A stretch of 64,000 bases of DNA from Shimia ponticola (GTDB lineage: Bacteria > Pseudomonadota > Alphaproteobacteria > Rhodobacterales > Rhodobacteraceae): positions 1,178,001 through 1,242,000 of the forward strand of contig NZ_VCDK01000003.1 of NCBI RefSeq assembly GCF_007995215.1, read 5' to 3'. Below are positions 18,968-28,313 of this stretch, piece by piece (within the stretch, counting starts at the first letter, position 1; each line of letters opens with the position of its first letter). The notes beneath the pieces are model-generated. The model did not search any database, had not been told where the DNA came from, and saw only the letters and a list, made by a program, of their open reading frames with translations. The translations under genes and the position numbers were made by a program.

Positions 18968-20583
18968 GGTGCCTCGGTTCCGATCTCGTCGATCAATGGC
19001 AGGCCTTTGGCAAGCGTCACACGGGTCCAAAGACGCGATTTGGGGTCAAACCCGGTCGCCCCAAACATCGACAGCTTGGCGCGCAGCAAATGGATCGGCG
19101 CGGCTTCGCGGCCCAGAATGTTGCACTGAACTTCGGCATAGGGGTGCGCTGGTAGCGCCTGCATACGTTGCGCTACGGCCCGATGTTGTGGGTGGGAGGC
19201 CAGAAACTGCCAAAGCGGCGTGTCATCATCTGGCAGATCGCGCATCAGATTTGCGGCCTGCCGAGCCGTATCCAATGGCGTTTCGCGGTCTGCGCCAGGT
19301 TCACGTTGGCGGTCACCCAAACGCGGTTCAAGCTTTGCCTCCGACACATACCAAAACTGTGCTTGATCTTCTTCGCGCTCGAAGTCCGCGTTCAGCACCC
19401 ACGGAGCAGTCGATTGAATGAGATCACGCACCTCCGAGCAGATCATCTTGGGCTTCAACACAGGCGAGAACGGTGTTGCGAGACAGTCTGCCAACCCGTC
19501 GACCAAGTCACCGAACGGTTCAAGCAGCCATGAAAAGGTCAGCTCCTGCAGCGGGATGGAACCGGTCTGAGCCTTGTCCCAAACAGTTTGCAGCGCGCCA
19601 TGCCCTGTCAACTCAGGCAATTCTTCGCAAAATGACGCCCACTCCCCGCGCAAGTTCTCGATGACCTGTGCCGCGTCCGGGTCTGGGACCTTCCATCCAT
19701 CCAGATACTCTGCTGCCATCTGTGCCTGCGTACGCAACTCCGCCGCTTTGCCGGCGCTGATCTCATCCTGCGCAAGAACACGGGCCAGCGCCGTCTCACG
19801 CACCGAAAACCAAGCGTCGAGCAAAAGCGGATGCGATACCAAGAACGGTGCCATGCCCAGCCCCGTGGCATTCCCCACACCAAGCGATCGTTTCAAGGCG
19901 CGCTCCATGGGGCGACCGCCCAGATGCTCGGCCAGATCGACGGTAAAGGCCCGGATCAGCCAAACCGCCAACATTTCGGCCATGAAAGGCCCCGACAGAG
20001 CAGGTCGATCGCAATAAGTGGTGCGATCCGCCAGCCCAAACTTGCCATTCCCGTATACCGCCGTTGTGCGCATCAAATAGCCAGTCTGACGCAAGGTTTG
20101 AGCATCCGGCTGCTGACCAGCGCGCAAAGCCTCGACGACATGCGCAAACAGGCGCACAGACTTGTTCGCCCGCGACAGCACAAGGTCGCGTGGCCCGAAC
20201 CGCCCCCCTTCCTGCAACGGCGCGTTTGCCTTCAGGCGCGCGATCTCGGTTGCGTCCGGCACGCCATCAAACAGCACAAATGCCGCGTCCCACGCCGTTG
20301 CAATCACCCGGTCGCTGCGATCCGCATCGCTGAGAGCCTGAGAGAATGCGACCAGCGAATAGGGCCGTTCATCCAGAGCCAGCGTGTAGACCGCGTGTCC
20401 AAACCCATTGGCATCCATGTCCCAGACCGGACGCGTTACAACCGCATTTTGATCGGCCAGCGTGCGCATGAGCACCCGCAAAAAGGACAGCCGCGTCGGC
20501 ATCATCGCACCAAGACGCTCCAACCGCATGACGTCTGACGCGGGACGCAGCGGATGCTGTGGTAAATGGGTCGATCCATCCAT
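18952..20583 (-). CDS. Conserved hypothetical protein, 543 residues, soluble
   Basis: I do not recognise this protein. It begins MDGSTHLPQHPLRPASDV and is mostly helical by composition. It has WDMDANGFGHAVYTL near residue 55, TYCDRPALSGPFMAEMLAVWLIRAF near residue 190 and many charged helices after that. No Walker, zinc-finger, signal or membrane motif was found. Conserved-looking Trp, Tyr and Cys residues around NGKFGLADRTTYCDRP suggest an enzyme-like core, but no reaction can be named. It is encoded directly upstream of, and overlaps, the 182-residue gene, so the two products probably work together. Codon use matches its neighbours. Confidence 0.75.
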   Translation of the reverse strand: MDGSTHLPQHPLRPASDVMRLERLGAMMPTRLSFLRVLMRTLADQNAVVTRPVWDMDANGFGHAVYTLALDERPYSLVAFSQALSDADRSDRVIATAWDAAFVLFDGVPDATEIARLKANAPLQEGGRFGPRDLVLSRANKSVRLFAHVVEALRAGQQPDAQTLRQTGYLMRTTAVYGNGKFGLADRTTYCDRPALSGPFMAEMLAVWLIRAFTVDLAEHLGGRPMERALKRSLGVGNATGLGMAPFLVSHPLLLDAWFSVRETALARVLAQDEISAGKAAELRTQAQMAAEYLDGWKVPDPDAAQVIENLRGEWASFCEELPELTGHGALQTVWDKAQTGSIPLQELTFSWLLEPFGDLVDGLADCLATPFSPVLKPKMICSEVRDLIQSTAPWVLNADFEREEDQAQFWYVSEAKLEPRLGDRQREPGADRETPLDTARQAANLMRDLPDDDTPLWQFLASHPQHRAVAQRMQALPAHPYAEVQCNILGREAAPIHLLRAKLSMFGATGFDPKSRLWTRVTLAKGLPLIDEIGTEAPWLPT

Positions 20584-20807
20584 GGCTTGATCCTATCACT
20601 CAGAAGGCGCGATGCGCGGTGGCACCTGCTTTAGCGGTCGTCGAGGTCTTGTCCCGGCATTTACGCAGCGAAAGCTAGGCCGATCTTCTGACGCGGACAA
20701 GCGTTCTAAGCGAAGGGTTGTGTCGCATTTGCGGCGGCCTCGAAAATCACTGGCGACACGCCATGGTCGCATCGGCTAAAAGCCGGACAGATCAAGTTTT
20801 TCAAAGG

Positions 20808-21260
20808 ATGGCTCCTTTGTCCGCAACGCCCCGCAACCTAACCGGCCCATGGATGGGTCGCTACAGCTACGTCACGCAGGCCCTTCCGCCCGTGGCTTTT
20901 AACGCCGTCCTGTCTGATCAGGATGGCGCCATCAGCGGTGAAACGATGGAGCCGAATACATTCAAATCGCTCGATTTAGATACGCTTATCGCAGGGATTA
21001 TCGGTGTCCGAGAAGGCAACATCGTGCGCTGGTCCAAGAATTACTCGGACTTTGACAGCAGTCGGATCGAGTATGACGGTACGGTCAATTCGACATTCAC
21101 ACGTGTCGAAGGTCGCTGGTCATTTTCGGATGCGCCATGGGACCACGGCACATTTGTTCTGATCCGAGATACCATCGCCGTTTCGCGCGAGATCAAACGC
21201 TCCAAACGCGCCAATGCTTATTTGCCGCCGGTTTGGGAAAGGCCGGAAAACAAAGACTGA
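20808..21260 (+). CDS. Conserved hypothetical protein, 150 residues
   Basis: I do not recognise a named family. The likely start is the ATG at 20808 (MAPLSATPRNLTGPWMGRYSY); the frame is open further upstream to 20718, but that part looks random. The body alternates short beta-type stretches (GRYSYV, FNAVLSDQDGAISGETME, NIVRWSKNYSDFDSSRIEYDGTV, VEGRWSF), as in lipocalin- or avidin-like small barrels. That fold suggestion is inference only. There is no signal peptide. Its stop is directly adjacent to the converging stop of the tetR-family gene. Confidence 0.65.
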   Translation: MAPLSATPRNLTGPWMGRYSYVTQALPPVAFNAVLSDQDGAISGETMEPNTFKSLDLDTLIAGIIGVREGNIVRWSKNYSDFDSSRIEYDGTVNSTFTRVEGRWSFSDAPWDHGTFVLIRDTIAVSREIKRSKRANAYLPPVWERPENKD

Positions 21261-21944
21261 TCAGCCGTTATGCGCATTGTCAGGGCGGTCGCTCAGCACG
21301 CGCATACCCATATCTGTCAGCAATCCGTCCAGATCGATGTCGCCGCCCATATCGGACAGCTTTTTGTCGTGCAGGATAAACGAGAGCCCGTGAACAAAGC
21401 TCCACAGCATGAAACCACGCTTGCGGACTTCATCGGTGATTTCTGATTCGCCAAGGCAATTGGCCACTTCGCGCAGGACGATGCCAAAGGTCTGCTCTCC
21501 GGCGGCCTGAAGTTCAGGGATCGTTTCACGGTCGGTGAATCCGCCGAATTTCAGGCGGAAGATACCCGGTTCGCGCAATGCGAAATGCACGTATTCGCGC
21601 CCCAAAGCGGCAACGCGCGCGGGCGACCCCTCTGGTAACGGTTCAATTGCCGCCAGCATGTTGGCGCGATGTCGTTCCATACCCTGCAACGCGGCGGCCA
21701 CGAGCATTTCTGTTTTATCTTTGAAGTGCTTGTAAGGCGCCGCCGTGGAAACACCCGCGAGACGACAAGCTTCGGACACAGAAAAACTGTCCGGCCCTTT
21801 TTCCTCGACCAGACGCCGTGTGGCCTCGATCAGGCCCTGACGCAGATCGCCATGGTGATAGCCCGTCTTGGCCAATGGCTGCGCCTTATTCGGGCGGTCA
21901 GCCGCTTTCGTGGCCTCTGCCGTCAAATTTTTCGTCTCGTTCAT
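21261..21944 (-). CDS. TetR-family transcriptional regulator
   Basis: The 227-residue product has a TetR N-terminal helix-turn-helix at about residues 40-75 (DSFSVSEACRLAGVSTAAPYKHFKDKTEML). A C-terminal ligand-binding domain follows, with FALREPGIFRLKFGGFTD of the TetR_C WHG type. The ATG at 21944 follows a weak ribosome binding site; a start 12 codons upstream is possible. It is divergent from an MFP-RND efflux pair, and the gap carries promoter and palindrome signals. It is therefore very likely the local repressor of the pump. Confidence 0.9.
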   Translation of the reverse strand: MNETKNLTAEATKAADRPNKAQPLAKTGYHHGDLRQGLIEATRRLVEEKGPDSFSVSEACRLAGVSTAAPYKHFKDKTEMLVAAALQGMERHRANMLAAIEPLPEGSPARVAALGREYVHFALREPGIFRLKFGGFTDRETIPELQAAGEQTFGIVLREVANCLGESEITDEVRKRGFMLWSFVHGLSFILHDKKLSDMGGDIDLDGLLTDMGMRVLSDRPDNAHNG

Positions 21945-21973
21945 GATCCAATCTTTCGCAAAAGGCGTACCCC

Positions 21974-22015
21974 TTGTCAAAGTAAGAGCTTCTTACATAT
22001 GTTAGAGACACTAAC
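21974..22015 (+). promoter_or_regulatory. Promoter of the efflux pair with palindromic operator candidates
   Basis: A -35-like TTGTCA (21974-21979) and a -10-like TATGTT (21998-22003) are 18 bases apart. Between them lies the palindrome GTAAGA-GCT-TCTTAC (21982-21996). A second inverted repeat GTTAG-AGACA-CTAAC (22001-22015) overlaps the -10 and the likely transcript start. Binding of the divergent TetR-type regulator to the first palindrome would block RNA polymerase directly. Confidence 0.7.
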
Positions 22016-22030
22016 TTGAAAGGACCTGAC

Positions 22031-23191
22031 ATGGCCGACGCGCAAGAGAACGACCAAAAACGTTCGAAACCCTCGCTGCTGCGGCGACTGGCGCGCGGGG
22101 TTGTGACGCTCACGATCACGGGGGGCGTTCTTGCTGGGTCCGCCTATGCTGTTGCCATCGGGTCCGAGGAATTGGCAGAGCGCGCGGCAGCAGCGCCAGA
22201 GCCCGAGGCCGCTCCTTTGATCCCGGTCGCCGCTGTGCCCATGGTCACCGAAGACGGATATTCAGTCACGCGTCGCTTTATCGGTCAGGTCGAACCTCAG
22301 AAATCGGTCGATGTGTCTTTTGAGTTGTCTGGTCGACTGGAGGACATCCTTGTCGATGAAGGCGATACCGTGACCGCCGGACAAATCCTCGCCCGCCAGG
22401 ATACCGCGTTGCTGCAAGCCGAACGCACCCGCTTGAATGCATCGCGCACGGCACTTGAGGCACAGCTGCGATTTGCAAATCAGACAGTTGAGCGGAACGA
22501 GGCCCTGACGGGTCGTGGCTTTACCACCCAAGAACGGCTTGATCAGGCGCTGTCGCAGCGCGACGAACTGACGGCCCGCATTGCCGAGATCGACGCAAAC
22601 CTTCTGAATGTTGATATCCGCGCAGATAAATCTGAAATCCGTGCGCGGATTGATGGCCGCGTCACCGCGCGCCTAGTCGATGGTGGTGAGACGCTGGCAC
22701 CTGGTCAACGCATCCTGAGCCTTGTGGAAACAACGGAACCGCAGGTCCGCATTGGTGTTCCGCTCGACCTTGATCCCGGCAACCTGCAAACCGCTCAGAT
22801 CGAAGTGGGCGGCGGCACGTTCGATGCCACGCTTGTCACGCTGCGCCCTGATATTGACCCTGTGACGCGCACACGGACTGCTTTGTTTGCGCTGGATGAT
22901 GCGGCGACTGTCGCCTTTGGCGACACCGCCCGTCTGATCATCGAAGATCGCGTGGCAAAGCCCGGCACATGGGTCCCGACCACGAGCCTGAAAGAGGGCG
23001 CGCGCGGCCAGTGGACAATCCTGACCGTTGATCAGGAGGACATCGTCCGCAACGCCACGGTCGAAATCTTGCACGCAGAAACCGAACGTGTGTTTGTGCG
23101 TGGCTCGTTCCCTGATGGCACCCGTCGCATCGACGAAGGGCCCCAGCGCGTCACCGTCGGGCAAAAAGTCCAACCGCAGCCGCTCAGCTAA
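22031..23191 (+). CDS. RND efflux periplasmic adaptor (HlyD/MFP family)
   Basis: The 386-residue adaptor links an RND pump to an outer-membrane channel. It has one N-terminal membrane anchor (VVTLTITGGVLAGSAYAVAI) and a first lipoyl half (FIGQVEPQKSVDVSFELSGRLEDILVDEGDTVTAGQ). An alpha-hairpin over about residues 125-200 comes next, then the second lipoyl half (IRARIDGRVTARLVDGGETLAPGQ) and a beta-barrel. The ATG at 22031 follows AAAGGA. The RND gene starts 12 bases after its stop. No outer-membrane factor is encoded here, so a shared TolC is assumed. Confidence 0.93.
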   Translation: MADAQENDQKRSKPSLLRRLARGVVTLTITGGVLAGSAYAVAIGSEELAERAAAAPEPEAAPLIPVAAVPMVTEDGYSVTRRFIGQVEPQKSVDVSFELSGRLEDILVDEGDTVTAGQILARQDTALLQAERTRLNASRTALEAQLRFANQTVERNEALTGRGFTTQERLDQALSQRDELTARIAEIDANLLNVDIRADKSEIRARIDGRVTARLVDGGETLAPGQRILSLVETTEPQVRIGVPLDLDPGNLQTAQIEVGGGTFDATLVTLRPDIDPVTRTRTALFALDDAATVAFGDTARLIIEDRVAKPGTWVPTTSLKEGARGQWTILTVDQEDIVRNATVEILHAETERVFVRGSFPDGTRRIDEGPQRVTVGQKVQPQPLS

Positions 23192-23203
23192 GGACATCAG
23201 GCC

Positions 23204-26200
23204 ATGGAAACGCTCACCTTCCGTCAGCCCCGCATTGTCGCGCTGATCATCCTCGTGCTGGTGTCGGCTGGCATGTCCTCTTTCCTGTCGCTCGGGCGGC
23301 AAGAGGACCCGACGATCACCAACCTCTTTGCGACGGTCACAACGCAATTCCCCGGCGCTGATCCCCAACGGGTCGAAGCACTTGTCAGCGCCGAGATCGA
23401 AGAAGAACTTCGCGAAATCGCTGAAGTCGACACGGTCACATCCGTCTCCCGCTCCGGTGTGTCAGTCGTCTCTGTTGAACTGCTCGAAACACTCGACGAA
23501 GCCACCATCGAACAGGTCTGGGCGGAAGCCCGCGATGCAGTAGAAGACGCGCGCCGCAATTTTCCCGCCGGTGTCCTTGCTCCTGAATTCAACGCCGAAG
23601 GCATCTCTGCCTACTCCGCCGTCGTTGCCGTGTCCGCCGATCACGACGGCCTGCCACTCACACTGCTCAACCGTCATGCTGACACATTGGCCGACCGTCT
23701 GCGCGCAATCCCGTCGACACGTGCCGTCGACCTCTTTGGCGTGCCAGAGGAAGAGGTGCTCGTCAGCGTCGATCAGACCAAAGCCGCCTCTCTGGGACTC
23801 ATCGCCGCCGAAATCTCCTCTCGCATCGCGCTGGCCGACGGCAAGGTGCAATCTGGTCGCCTACAAGGTGACGTAGATCTGACCCTGAATGTCAGCGGAG
23901 AGATCGAAACGCTGCAACGCCTGCGCGACGTGGTCCTGCGCGAAAACGCGTCTGGCGCGACCGTCACACTTGGTGACGTCGCCACAATCACACGCGGTGC
24001 GCGCGCCCCTGCCGACGAACTGGCCTTTGCCAATGGTCGTCCGTCCGTTCTGGTTGGCGTCCTCGCGCAGGATGGCGTTCAAATTGACCGCTGGATGGGC
24101 TTTGTCCGTGATGAACTGACCGCAGGCTCCGAAGATGTGCCGCTTGGCATGACCGAGACTCTTCTGTTCGACCAATCCACCTACACCGCCAACCGCCTCG
24201 CTGAAGTCGGAACAAACATGGCCATAGGTGTCAGCCTTGTGGTCGCCGTTCTGTTCCTGACGCTGGGTATCCGCGCCGCAGCGATTGTGGCGCTCGTTCT
24301 TCCGGTCGTGTCGCTGGCGACGCTTGCCACCATGAACATGATCGGCCTGCCGATCCACCAGATGTCTGTGACTGGGCTGATTGTGGCGCTTGGCCTTCTC
24401 GTTGATGCAGCCATTGTGATGACCGATGAGGTCCGCCGCAGGCTCAGCGACGGGATGGAGCGCATCGCCGCAGTTGGCGATGCCGTCAAACGCCTCGCCG
24501 CGCCACTTTTGGCATCAACGGTCACGACCGCTCTCGCCTTCGCCCCAATGATCCTGTTGCCTGGACCTGCCGGGGACTTCGTCGGCTCAATCGCACTGGC
24601 AGTGGTTTTGATGCTGTGTTGGTCGCTTGTGGTTGCCCTAACGGTAACCCCAGCTCTGGCAGGTTGGATCCTACCCACCGCAGGACGCGGCAGCTTTATT
24701 TCAAACGGCATCTCGATCCCAATCCTTGGTCGCCTGTTCGAGGCGTCGATCCGTCTTGCCGTGAACAATCCAGTCAAAGCCATCGCCGTCGCGCTGATTT
24801 TGCCTGTGCTTGGCTTCGCGTCTTTCCCAACGCTCACGGCTCAGTTCTTTCCCGGCGTCGACCGTGATCAGTTCTACCTCGAAGTCGACATGCCACCGGG
24901 CACCGCGATAACCGAGACGGCAGAGACGGCGCAGGCCATGGACGCGATCATCCGCGCCGACGACGGGGTCAAAAGCATCTATTGGAGCATCGGCCAATCC
25001 GGCCCGGCATTCTATTACAACATCACCGGTGGGCGGTCGCAGGAACCCAGCTACGCGCAGGCGATGATCACGACCAATACCGATGAGGACGCAAAGCGCC
25101 TTGTGGCCGATCTACAGGACCGTTTCGATGCCGCTTATCCTGAGGCGCAAGTCATTGTTCGTGGTCTTGTCCAGGGACCACCCGTCGCAGCCCCTGTGGA
25201 AATCAAGATCAAAGGACAAGACCTCACCACACTGCGCGAGTTGGGTGATGAAGTCCGCGCCATCATGGCAGACCTTGATCTGGTCACACAGGTCCGCGCA
25301 GGCGTCAGCGGCGGCGCGCCTCAAATCCGCTACGAGATTGATGAAGTCAAAGCCCGCCTGCTGGGCCTGAACGTCACTGATATCGCCGCGCAAATGAATG
25401 CAGCGCTTGTCGGCGCGACCGGCGGATCGCTGGTCGAAGGCACCGAACAATTGCCCGTCCGGGTCCGCATGGGCGACGGCCTGCGCAGCGACCTCGGGGC
25501 GATCTCGGATATGCCGATCTTGCTACCAAATGCAGCAGCAGTTTCAGCCACCGGCGCATTCCCTGCCGTGCCACTCTCGGAACTCGCAGACCCAATCGTC
25601 GAACCGGCGGAAAGCGTTATCACCCGCGACAACGGCGTGCGCCAGAACGTCATTCAGGCCTTCATCGTGCCTGGCGTGCTCCCGGAGGAAGCCTTGCAAC
25701 AGGTCCTGACTGCTTTGGATGAGGCCGGATTTGAAACACCTCCCGGCTACACACTCGCCCTCGGTGGTGACAGCGACGCCCGGTCGAACACAGTTGGCAA
25801 CCTTCTCGCCTCGGTCGGTTTGATCGTCACACTGACGATTGCCACCATCGCGCTGACGTTCAATTCGTTCCGCCTGACGGTCGTGGCGCTTGTGGTTTGC
25901 GTTCTGTCCGCTGGTCTGTCGATGCTGTCGCTTGCGATCATGCAATACCCGTTCGGGATCAATGCGATCATAGGGGTGATCGGCTCTATCGGCGTTTCGA
26001 TCAACGCGGCGATCATCATCCTGACAGGTCTTCAGGCAGACCCGGCAGCTTCCTCTGGTGACCGCTCTGCCATGGCCCGCGTCGTCAGTGGATCGTCGCG
26101 CCATATCGTGTCTACCACGATCACCACATTCGGTGGCTTCCTGCCCCTGATCCTCGAAGGGGGCGGGTTCTGGCCCCCGTTTGCAGTCTCCATCGCCGGT

Positions 26201-26371
26201 GGCGTGTTGCTGTCTACGGTCGTCAGCTTCTACTTCACACCGCCTGTTTTTGCCCTCATCCACCGCCGCACCAAACCGGCTGAGACGGATGCCCTTCCGA
26301 CCCCAGAAAGCTCTGGTGGGGATGCCTCCACTCAAGCCGCTCAGCCGGTCCTACAAGTCGCTGCGGAATAG
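23204..26371 (+). CDS. RND-family multidrug efflux permease
   Basis: The 1055-residue product is a full-length AcrB-type proton antiporter with twelve membrane segments. It has two large periplasmic loops after TM1 and TM7. The first segment is IVALIILVLVSAGMSSF, and the TM4-like segment GLIVALGLLVDAAIVMTDEVRRRL holds the conserved Asp pair region for proton relay. GVIGSIGVSINAAIIILTG marks the second half. The subfamily looks like the HAE2-like proteobacterial RND pumps with 'FRQPRIVALIIL' N-termini. The regulator and adaptor are encoded immediately upstream, and the substrate is unknown. Confidence 0.94.
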   Translation: METLTFRQPRIVALIILVLVSAGMSSFLSLGRQEDPTITNLFATVTTQFPGADPQRVEALVSAEIEEELREIAEVDTVTSVSRSGVSVVSVELLETLDEATIEQVWAEARDAVEDARRNFPAGVLAPEFNAEGISAYSAVVAVSADHDGLPLTLLNRHADTLADRLRAIPSTRAVDLFGVPEEEVLVSVDQTKAASLGLIAAEISSRIALADGKVQSGRLQGDVDLTLNVSGEIETLQRLRDVVLRENASGATVTLGDVATITRGARAPADELAFANGRPSVLVGVLAQDGVQIDRWMGFVRDELTAGSEDVPLGMTETLLFDQSTYTANRLAEVGTNMAIGVSLVVAVLFLTLGIRAAAIVALVLPVVSLATLATMNMIGLPIHQMSVTGLIVALGLLVDAAIVMTDEVRRRLSDGMERIAAVGDAVKRLAAPLLASTVTTALAFAPMILLPGPAGDFVGSIALAVVLMLCWSLVVALTVTPALAGWILPTAGRGSFISNGISIPILGRLFEASIRLAVNNPVKAIAVALILPVLGFASFPTLTAQFFPGVDRDQFYLEVDMPPGTAITETAETAQAMDAIIRADDGVKSIYWSIGQSGPAFYYNITGGRSQEPSYAQAMITTNTDEDAKRLVADLQDRFDAAYPEAQVIVRGLVQGPPVAAPVEIKIKGQDLTTLRELGDEVRAIMADLDLVTQVRAGVSGGAPQIRYEIDEVKARLLGLNVTDIAAQMNAALVGATGGSLVEGTEQLPVRVRMGDGLRSDLGAISDMPILLPNAAAVSATGAFPAVPLSELADPIVEPAESVITRDNGVRQNVIQAFIVPGVLPEEALQQVLTALDEAGFETPPGYTLALGGDSDARSNTVGNLLASVGLIVTLTIATIALTFNSFRLTVVALVVCVLSAGLSMLSLAIMQYPFGINAIIGVIGSIGVSINAAIIILTGLQADPAASSGDRSAMARVVSGSSRHIVSTTITTFGGFLPLILEGGGFWPPFAVSIAGGVLLSTVVSFYFTPPVFALIHRRTKPAETDALPTPESSGGDASTQAAQPVLQVAAE

Positions 26372-26382
26372 CGGGCAACCCA

Positions 26383-26417
26383 GTGGTCGCCGCCGCGCTC
26401 TCCCCGGCGGCGGCCAC
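26383..26417 (+). terminator. GC-rich hairpin after the RND gene
   Basis: GTGGTCGCCGCC (26383-26394) and GGCGGCGGCCAC (26406-26417) form a 12-bp stem with one G-T pair, 12 bases after the RND stop. No clean T-run follows, so termination is likely but not certain. Confidence 0.55.
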
Positions 26418-26458
26418 ATGAATTTCTTGGCAAAGACGGCCCGCGCTGGAATGTTGCC

Positions 26459-28126
26459 ATGAACACCAACGCGGGCCCTGCCATGAACATCCTTTTCATC
26501 ATGTATGACCAGTTGCGCTTCGATTACCTGGGATGCGCTGGTCACCCGCACCTGAAAACACCCAACTTTGACCGCGTCGCGGCCATGGGCGTCCGCTTCA
26601 CCAACGCATACGTTCAATCGCCAATCTGCGGTGCCTCACGCATGTGTTTCTACACAGGTCGCTATGCCTCATCCCACGGCGCGCAATGGAACGGCTTTCC
26701 GCTGCGCGTGGGCGAAATGACGCTCGGCGACCACCTGCGGAAAGCCGGGATGGACTGCTGGCTGATCGGCAAAACCCACATGAAGGTGGACGCGGAAGGC
26801 ATGGCGCGCCTCGGTCTGTCGCCTGACACGGTGATCGGCGCACGGCAGGCCGAATGCGGGTTTGATGCTTGGGTGCGCGATGACGGTCTGTGGGCCTATG
26901 GACCCGACGGCTTCTATGACGAAAAACGGTCGCCCTATAACGAATACCTCAAGGATCGCGGCTATCCCGGTGACAACCCATGGGCAGATTTCGCGAACGC
27001 GGGCATTAACGACGACGACACGATGGCCTCCGGCTGGATATTCGAGAACGCCGACAAACCCGCAAACATCCGCGAAGAAGACAGCGAAACGCCATGGCTG
27101 ACCTCCCGCGCCATAGACTTCATGGATCAGGCAACCGGCCCTTGGTGCGCCCATGTGAGCTATATCAAGCCGCACTGGCCCTACATTGTGCCAGCGCCCT
27201 ATCACGACATGTACGGCCCCGACCACGTCATGCCCCCAGTTCGCGACCCGTCCGAACGAGAGGACGCGCACCCGGTTTATGACGTCCACATGCGCGGTAA
27301 AGTCGGCGCGGCGTTTCAACAGGAGAGTGTCCGAAATAAAGTCATCCCGGCCTATATGGGCCTGATCGCCCAATGCGATGACCAGCTTGGCCGTCTTCTT
27401 GATCATCTGGAGTCGTCCGGCCAGATGGACAACACCATGATCGTTCTCACCTCTGATCACGGCGACTACCTTGGCGATCACTGGCTGGGGGAGAAAAACC
27501 TCTTCCATGATCCCAGCGTCAAAATCCCGTTGATCATCTACGATCCGCGTAACCGTGCCGATGCGACCCGTGGGACCACTTGCGAGGCGCTGGTCGAGAG
27601 CCTCGATCTGGCGGCCACATTTGTAGACGCGGCAGGTGCTGCGGTTCCCGACCACATCATCGAAGGCCGCTCGCTGCAGCCGTGGCTCGACGGCGACACG
27701 CCCAACTGGCGGGACTACGTGATCAGCGAATATGATTATTCCGCCTCACCTCAATGCCCACAACTTGGCGTCAGCCCCCGCGACGCCCGCCTCTTCATGG
27801 TATTCGACGGGCGCTACAAACTCATGCACGCCGAAGGCGGATTCCGCCCCATGCTGTTCGATTTGCAAAAGGACCCGGACGAGATCACCGACCTCGCCAA
27901 GAGTGATAGCCACAACGCGGTCATCGCCCGCCTCTACGACCATCTGGCCGAATGGGGCCGCCGCATGTCCCAGCGCGTGACGCGCTCGGACAAGGACATC
28001 GAGGCGATGCGCGGGCGATCATTGCGCAAAGGTATCCTGCCATTCTTAGTCGATGGGTCTGAGGTGCCAGAGGAGTTGACCGAGAGATACCGAGGATCAG
28101 CTAAGGCGAGATACACAGAAAGCTGA
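26459..28126 (+). CDS. Sulfatase-family hydrolase, phosphonate monoester hydrolase-like
   Basis: The 555-residue product is an alkaline-phosphatase-superfamily hydrolase. It starts with the metal-site strand NILFIMYDQLRFDYLG and has the nucleophile motif SPICGASRMCFYTGR with Cys57 in the place that becomes formylglycine. DNTMIVLTSDHGDYLGDHWLGEKNLFHDPSVKIPLIIYDP supplies later metal ligands. Length and the WNGFPLRVGEMTLGDHLRKAG run match phosphonate monoester hydrolases better than simple sulfatases. The core is C-G-A-S-R, with Ala where the usual CxPxR has Pro. The start is either the ATG at 26459 or the one at 26483. No formylglycine-generating enzyme gene is nearby. Confidence 0.88.
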   Translation: MNTNAGPAMNILFIMYDQLRFDYLGCAGHPHLKTPNFDRVAAMGVRFTNAYVQSPICGASRMCFYTGRYASSHGAQWNGFPLRVGEMTLGDHLRKAGMDCWLIGKTHMKVDAEGMARLGLSPDTVIGARQAECGFDAWVRDDGLWAYGPDGFYDEKRSPYNEYLKDRGYPGDNPWADFANAGINDDDTMASGWIFENADKPANIREEDSETPWLTSRAIDFMDQATGPWCAHVSYIKPHWPYIVPAPYHDMYGPDHVMPPVRDPSEREDAHPVYDVHMRGKVGAAFQQESVRNKVIPAYMGLIAQCDDQLGRLLDHLESSGQMDNTMIVLTSDHGDYLGDHWLGEKNLFHDPSVKIPLIIYDPRNRADATRGTTCEALVESLDLAATFVDAAGAAVPDHIIEGRSLQPWLDGDTPNWRDYVISEYDYSASPQCPQLGVSPRDARLFMVFDGRYKLMHAEGGFRPMLFDLQKDPDEITDLAKSDSHNAVIARLYDHLAEWGRRMSQRVTRSDKDIEAMRGRSLRKGILPFLVDGSEVPEELTERYRGSAKARYTES

Positions 28127-28146
28127 CGTTTCAGAACTAAGCGCCC

Positions 28147-28217
28147 GCGCAACGGCAACGTTGCGCCGCGCCGAACCGCCCCCACGGGGCGGCGCGATTG
28201 CGCCACCCCTCGGTTCG
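28147..28217. repeat. Compound GC-rich palindrome
   Basis: Between the hydrolase stop and the riboswitch lie two linked hairpins. GCGCAACG-GCAA-CGTTGCGC (28147-28166) is perfect. CGAACCG (28172-28178) pairs with CGGTTCG (28211-28217) around a perfect inner CCGCCCC-CAC-GGGGCGG (28176-28192, sharing bases with the outer arm). It may end transcription from upstream or be a repeat-family member. The rest of 28218-28313 shows nothing recognisable. Confidence 0.6.
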
Positions 28218-28313
28218 ACGCTATCCGAACAGGCGACAGGTCCGGTTTGCGCGCGTCCAACAGCATTCGCTGGCCCGATTGACTCCGCAGACCTAGTTTG
28301 CTCTACCAACACC

